Assembly: GCA_001766655.1 (NCBI GenBank)
Contig: MJCC01000011.1
Coordinates: 352,107-388,763, forward strand
DNA length: 36,657 nucleotides
Direction of reading: 5' to 3'
Source: Phytomonas francai
Taxonomy: Eukaryota; Euglenozoa; Kinetoplastea; Trypanosomatida; Trypanosomatidae
The translations under genes and the position numbers were made by a program. Within the stretch, counting starts at the first letter, position 1. Every line of letters starts with the position of its first letter. Shown here piece after piece: positions 28,401 through 34,400 of this stretch. The notes under the pieces were generated by a model. That model did no database searches, was not told where the DNA came from, and saw only the letters and a list, made by a program, of their open reading frames with translations.

Positions 28401-31400
28401 CAGATTCTAGACGTGGACGCAATCGAGCCCCGTTCGCACTGCACGGCTTTGCACATTGCCTGTGAGCTTGGCCAGAGAAACGTCGCGCAAGTGCTCCTGG
28501 ACAAGGGCGCCTCCCTCGACAAGCGTAGCAAGAGGAATAGCTACACACCACTGCACACGGCCTTAATTAACAACCAGGAGCAAGTTGCGATGTCGTTGCT
28601 GGCGTTTTCAAAGAAAAAGATGTGGCATGGTGTGTGTGTTCTGGATCTACTGGCATCCGACGCTGGTGGCAACACGACGCTGCACGTCGCTGCTCGTCAG
28701 GGTATCTCGTCCGTTGTCGAGTACATTCTCGAGCAGTTCAGCGATGAGGAAATATCTCGTCTCAGGGAGCTGCGCGTGTTCACCAAACGTGAACCAGCCG
28801 CCGCTCCAATCAGCGTAACGAATAACCAAGGACGAACACCGCTGCTTGTGGCGATTCAGGCCGGACGCTCGTTCACTGCGCAGCTGATTGTCTTCCTAAC
28901 GCCTCCGGCCACCTTGCAGCCGGGGGGTCCGGTCATCGAAGGAACGTGCATTGCGCTTCTGCAAGCGATGAAGAACAACCTGCGCGAGGTTGTTCTGTCA
29001 ATGCTAACGCTCGGGAATCAGGGCCTTTATCCCGCGAGCCCTGAGTTTCGTGAAATGTTCTTCGCGTTGTACAACACCCTTCAGAAGGAATCAGAGAGCC
29101 CTCTAGGAATGGAGAGCCAGGAGGCCCACCGTTCTGTGGAGAGCAGTGACAGGGATGACAGCCCCTTAAACAGGACCTCGACAACCTCCGGTTTCGGATC
29201 CGCGTCCGGAAGGCTTCAACACAACGAGGCGAATACCACAGAGCCAAGTGGTAGGCCGTCTTTACGTGTTGGGGCGACTAAAACCACTGAGGCCCTCATG
29301 TCACGCATGCGCACGCAGACCAGGAACCGAAGGGCCATCTCTGCAAAGTATTCCGTCCCAGACAAAGTACATGCCATGGATGTCGGAACAAATGGGCAGC
29401 AACGTCGCAGCTTCATTATGCGTGCTCTTTTGGCGCGGGAGCGAGCGATCGCTCACGCCTTACCCTCCCATGTGGTACCGCATCTTTTACGTGGGTTTGC
29501 CCTTCCAGAGGTGTTTCTCATGTTAGAGCTTGTAGCAGCGGAAAGCATGGTGGTTGGGATTCAAAATCCTTCCGCCATGATACATGGTGAGGCAATCACA
29601 GGTTTTCTTCAGGAACACTGCGATGTGTACGTTGCGCCAGCCCGGGTCGTACCTTTTTGCAACGAGGTATTTCAGTACTTGCAAGAGCATCTCCATGCCA
29701 AAAGCTTTCAGCTTTCATTAACGTCACCTCATTTATTTTGGCTAAACGACACTCAGCTGCTTAAAACATGGCGTGCGGCATTGTTAAAAGCAGCGAGCTT
29801 CAAGGACATCACTTCTGATTACGCTCTATTCCACCAAATCACACATCTCATTCGACTGTATGGGCGGCGGAATAACGGTCTGTGCGTACTGGAGGAAATA
29901 GAGGGGGTTGTGAATCATTATCTGAACAAAGTTAGACCTTCCAAAAAAGACAAGGAGCAGCTTTATTCGTCAGAGAAAGATAGCTTAGACAAAAAGGAAT
30001 GCGAAGAGATGGCTGACAGCAAGAATGTGGCAACAAGTAGTGCCCCGGAAAAGAGAAGCGATGTCGCATCAGGTAACAGTAACATCAACGATATAGTCTT
30101 CAAAGAAGAATTGTTTGAAGGGGTCTTTAACTACTCAATTTTGCAGCTCGCAGCCTCCTTGGAGCTGCCACACGTGGTTACATTCCTTATCAAACGATTT
30201 CATCTAAACCCGCTGCATGCCCCAGCCCAGCAGGCGCGACGGCAGCAGGAATTCTCACGTCAAGACAGTCAAGCGAACCCCAATTCTCAGGAAGGGTTAG
30301 AGTTTCAGAATTCTTTCATATTTGCATCCACTTCCTATAAGAAGCAAAATGATGCTGAGGGCAACAAAGTCCACGACTCACCATGGTACTCCACGATGTT
30401 AGAGGGGCCCAACGGAAGCTCTATCTTTCAGCAGGCCCCATACAACCTGGGATTCGCCTTGAAGGACAGCAATGACCAGACCGACGCCAAATGGCTGCTC
30501 TCGCCGTTTCGGATTGCCCTGCGCACCCTTCACGCCCCGACGATTCTGTCATTCCTGAAAACCCAGACCAAGCTCGTCAAAGAGCCCGCGGAGGCTGACG
30601 CCGTGGCGTCCCCGGGGCCTGTCCGGGGTGCGGCGCGCAGGACCACTGTCTGGAGCCCGCTTGTGGAACAAATCGAGCCCGCCTGGGTCGAGCCGTTCCA
30701 GCGGGTTCCACTTGAGGAGGTGCTTGGGATGATGCACGGTATGGGGTCCTCCTTCGGGGGCCGCGGGATGCAGGAGCACGGCACTCAGGCCTTTACGCTG
30801 GGCCCCCGGTCGGCCCGCTCGCGGGGTTGGAGAGGGAACGCCTCGATGTCCACGATAACGCCCAGGATGGCACGCGCTCTGGAGGTTTGTGAGCAGCTCC
30901 TCCTCTATGGGGCCACTGCGAGTGGACATTTTGATGCAATTGGGCTGGACGCGTGGATGCTAGCGGTGTCCATCGATGGCCATGTTGGGGAAAGGGCCTT
31001 CACATTGCTCTTGGACAATCTCAAGAAGAATCACGACCTGATTGGCATTCGATCAGGTCAAGAGAATTTTGCAGAGATGTTTCAGCTCTGGCAGCAACAC
31101 AGCTTCGGTCTATCCCTCAACATCACGTCAATAGTACCCACGCAGCGCTTCAATGAGGTATTTGCCCCAGTCTCAAAGGACCATATACCCGTATTGATTC
31201 ACCAGAGCGATACAAATTCGCCCCTCTGTGAAAGGGAACGCATCAGACAAGGGTCCAATCCTTTTGGGCTTACGAAACCTGAACAACATTCTGTTTCTGG
31301 AGCTGTACGAACAATGGGGCCCACTCCTTTTGGTATGTATCATGACCTCCGATCAAACTTAGAGTCCAAACAAGGTACCAAGACTTTGGTATGTTCGTCG

Positions 31401-34400
31401 TTAGGGTCAAAATTGTTCACAAGTAATGCTACTTTGCCAAAGGAGCACCCGGTCATTTCGCCTGCGCTTGACGGCAGGGCCTGCATTCACAATGGTAAAT
31501 ATGCGGATATGGATTTGCAGCATTATTACCACGTTACGCTTCTCTTTGCGACGGCTGAGCACAACCCAGCTCTGCTCAAAGCCATACTCAATGAAATCAA
31601 ACGCACGCGTGCCACAAAGGGCCGAAACTCAATCCCAATTGTTCATCCGATCACTCAAGACACCTTGCTTACTTTTATCCTAAAAAAGGCTTACTACCAT
31701 TCACTTCTTTTGAGCAGCAACATGCAACAATCGTCATCTCAAGGTCAGGCAAACTCCCGAGAGGATGGGCCATCTACCTATAATAGGATTCCATCTATGC
31801 CTTCAATCAGCATCTACTCACAGAGGAACACCACGCAGGGTGTGCTGGGCGACGCTCTTCCTCAGGTGCCGTCGCGTACCCTTTTGTTACACTCTGTGCA
31901 GCCCCTTCTGAGGGTTGCGATGACTATCGTGAATCTCATGGAAACTCATGAGCTTTATCACACTGCCGGTGATGGAGAAACTGCACTATCTCTTGCGGCG
32001 TTGCTCGGCTATATGTCTCTTGTCCGCCAGCTTGTTCTCGAGAGGTCTTTTTGCTCCGAATCATTCAAACCGTTTTCAGATTTAACTTCTCCGCGCAGTA
32101 GAGTAGGGCTGGAGGCGCGGGAAGACGGACATGTACCGACACAAAACGAAGGGGGAAAACATGAGAATAGCGATCAAAGCATCAGACAGTTGTTGATAAG
32201 TAACATATCTCATTCGACTGTGAGTGCCAACCTTGCAACACGCTTGTATTTTGACGAAGCGGATGATGACGTCCTATTCACTATTTTGAGCTGCATCTCA
32301 ACGGAGGTAGGGAAGAGTAACCTCTTTAATTTTCTGACCATGGTCTATCCTAACCTGCATCCCATTCCTGGACTCCAGGTCGCCTCAACGTACGCGCCGC
32401 ACGCGAAATATTTCCTCACCGCGCCGGCGTGCATGAACGCTTTCTGGGTAAATCTGCTATATGCGCAGTATGCGGGCCAATTGGGCGGACTTGGCATCAC
32501 TACAGCCAAGTGGGATCTCTTGCTCCATACACTCCTCCCTGGTGCGCCTGCAGCTGCAGTTTATCTGATCCAAAAGAAGTGCCCGGTGCTTGAAAATCCT
32601 ATCTATTCTCCCCAGAGCACTTTACAAGGAGGACAGCATTGCATTGGGGGACGGGTAGAGTCTTTGGACAAAACTTCGTCCCTAACGCAGAACCCGAGGG
32701 GCAACAACTGTGAAAAAACAATCATTTCGGGCAGGGGAAAGAGAGCTGATAAGGTGCCCATAAACGCGTGGAAGTATATTTCCTCTCGTGTGAGCCTTTT
32801 GTTGCATATGATGGCACTTGCGGCAGCGGATACCCTCCTTGTGAAATCGACCAGAAGCCGATCTTTTCTGAAAGCTGCAGTCTCGGTAGAGCCGGTGGTA
32901 TCCACATCTACAGCTAACAACTCTAAGTCTTACCAACAGTCTTATGAAACGAGCTACAATAAGGACACAACTGCTTACCCGAGTACTAATACACTCTCAC
33001 AAAGCGGATCAAAACAGGGCTTGCGTACTGGCGCACGTGACCTCATCTTTTTGGCAGCTACCTCTCAAGGAAATGAATGCGAAAAAGAAACAAAATTGTT
33101 CTGTAACCAGCAGGCTGGAGAGGGTGGAGAGGATGAAAACATCTCCGCCTGCGGCTGGGCGCACACTTTGCTTGGGGATGTTGCAGAGCTGTCTGTTCGC
33201 TACGATGATGTAGATGTCTTTCTGGACCTCATGAGGCTGCGCATCCCAGAGAAAACGAAGAAGGCGCTATCCAAACAACGAATACGGGATCCGTTGTTAC
33301 AAGGAACCAGGCACGGGAAGTCTGGAAGTAATGGAGTTTCAGTCAACGTTCCTCGTTCGCAATTTTCTGATCCTTCATTCGACGCAGCGCTGGCCTCAGC
33401 TTCAGCCTACTGCCCCTCCCTTGCAAATGTTCACAACACATACCAACTGAGCAGCGTACTGGAAAAGCTTCAGACTGCACTTTGGCGTGATATAATAGAG
33501 GATAAGCACGTGGATATACTGGCTGCTGCTGCCGGGAGTATTAACCTGTTGCGGTATTTATATGACGACCTCGAAAAGGGAAATGTAGAAGAGCAAGAGG
33601 ACAAGTATCCTGCAGTATTACAGCAGGTTATGTCGCCTTTGCGGTACGACCGAATAGACATGTTGAGTGGTCTTCCTGAGGGAATTTCTCCAAGTCTGAG
33701 TAAATCAATGGAAATTAGCCCACGTGTAACCGTAAATGCAACCTTACCTACTTCAGTTTCAACCCCCAACTGGGCCCCCAAAGCAGTAGAGACGCTGCAT
33801 CCCTTAGCGTCGACGTGTAACTCTTTAAATTCAAAGGTATCCGTTACCCACAGTATCCTAGGCGAAAGTTCCATCGGTAGTGCTCCCGAATTTTCAAAGG
33901 AAGGGAACACAATGAATACTCGTCCTTCAAAAAACTCACCTCGACTGACGCTCTCCCGACAATTATCAGCGTCGGGGCACTTCAGTAGACCTCGGCGCAT
34001 GTCTTTCAGGGGGGCACATGGTGGGATGACTGGCGAGGAACTATTGGAGGACGACGACGCGTACATCAGCGGCCGGTGGGCTGGCAATTTCGAATTGGGA
34101 GCTGACTTTGCTAAACGGCATCAGGTGATGGCTGTGTTGTGGGGGACGGGCCCCGCTGCGAAAATGCTTGAGTACGGGTCGGGTCGGTCTAGGGGTTTTG
34201 CAGCGGTAGCAGCCCCTCTTTTGAACCTTAGCATGCCGCCGCGCCCCTTCAATGAAGGATTGCAGCGATCTTATTTCATGCCAACAGGCCAACTGCTATC
34301 ACATTCGCAACAGAAGGGAGGAAATGCTCTGAGCACAGTCGCACTGCACAATATGGACCTCGCAGCCTTCGCTAATCAAATACAATCGCAACAGGCGACT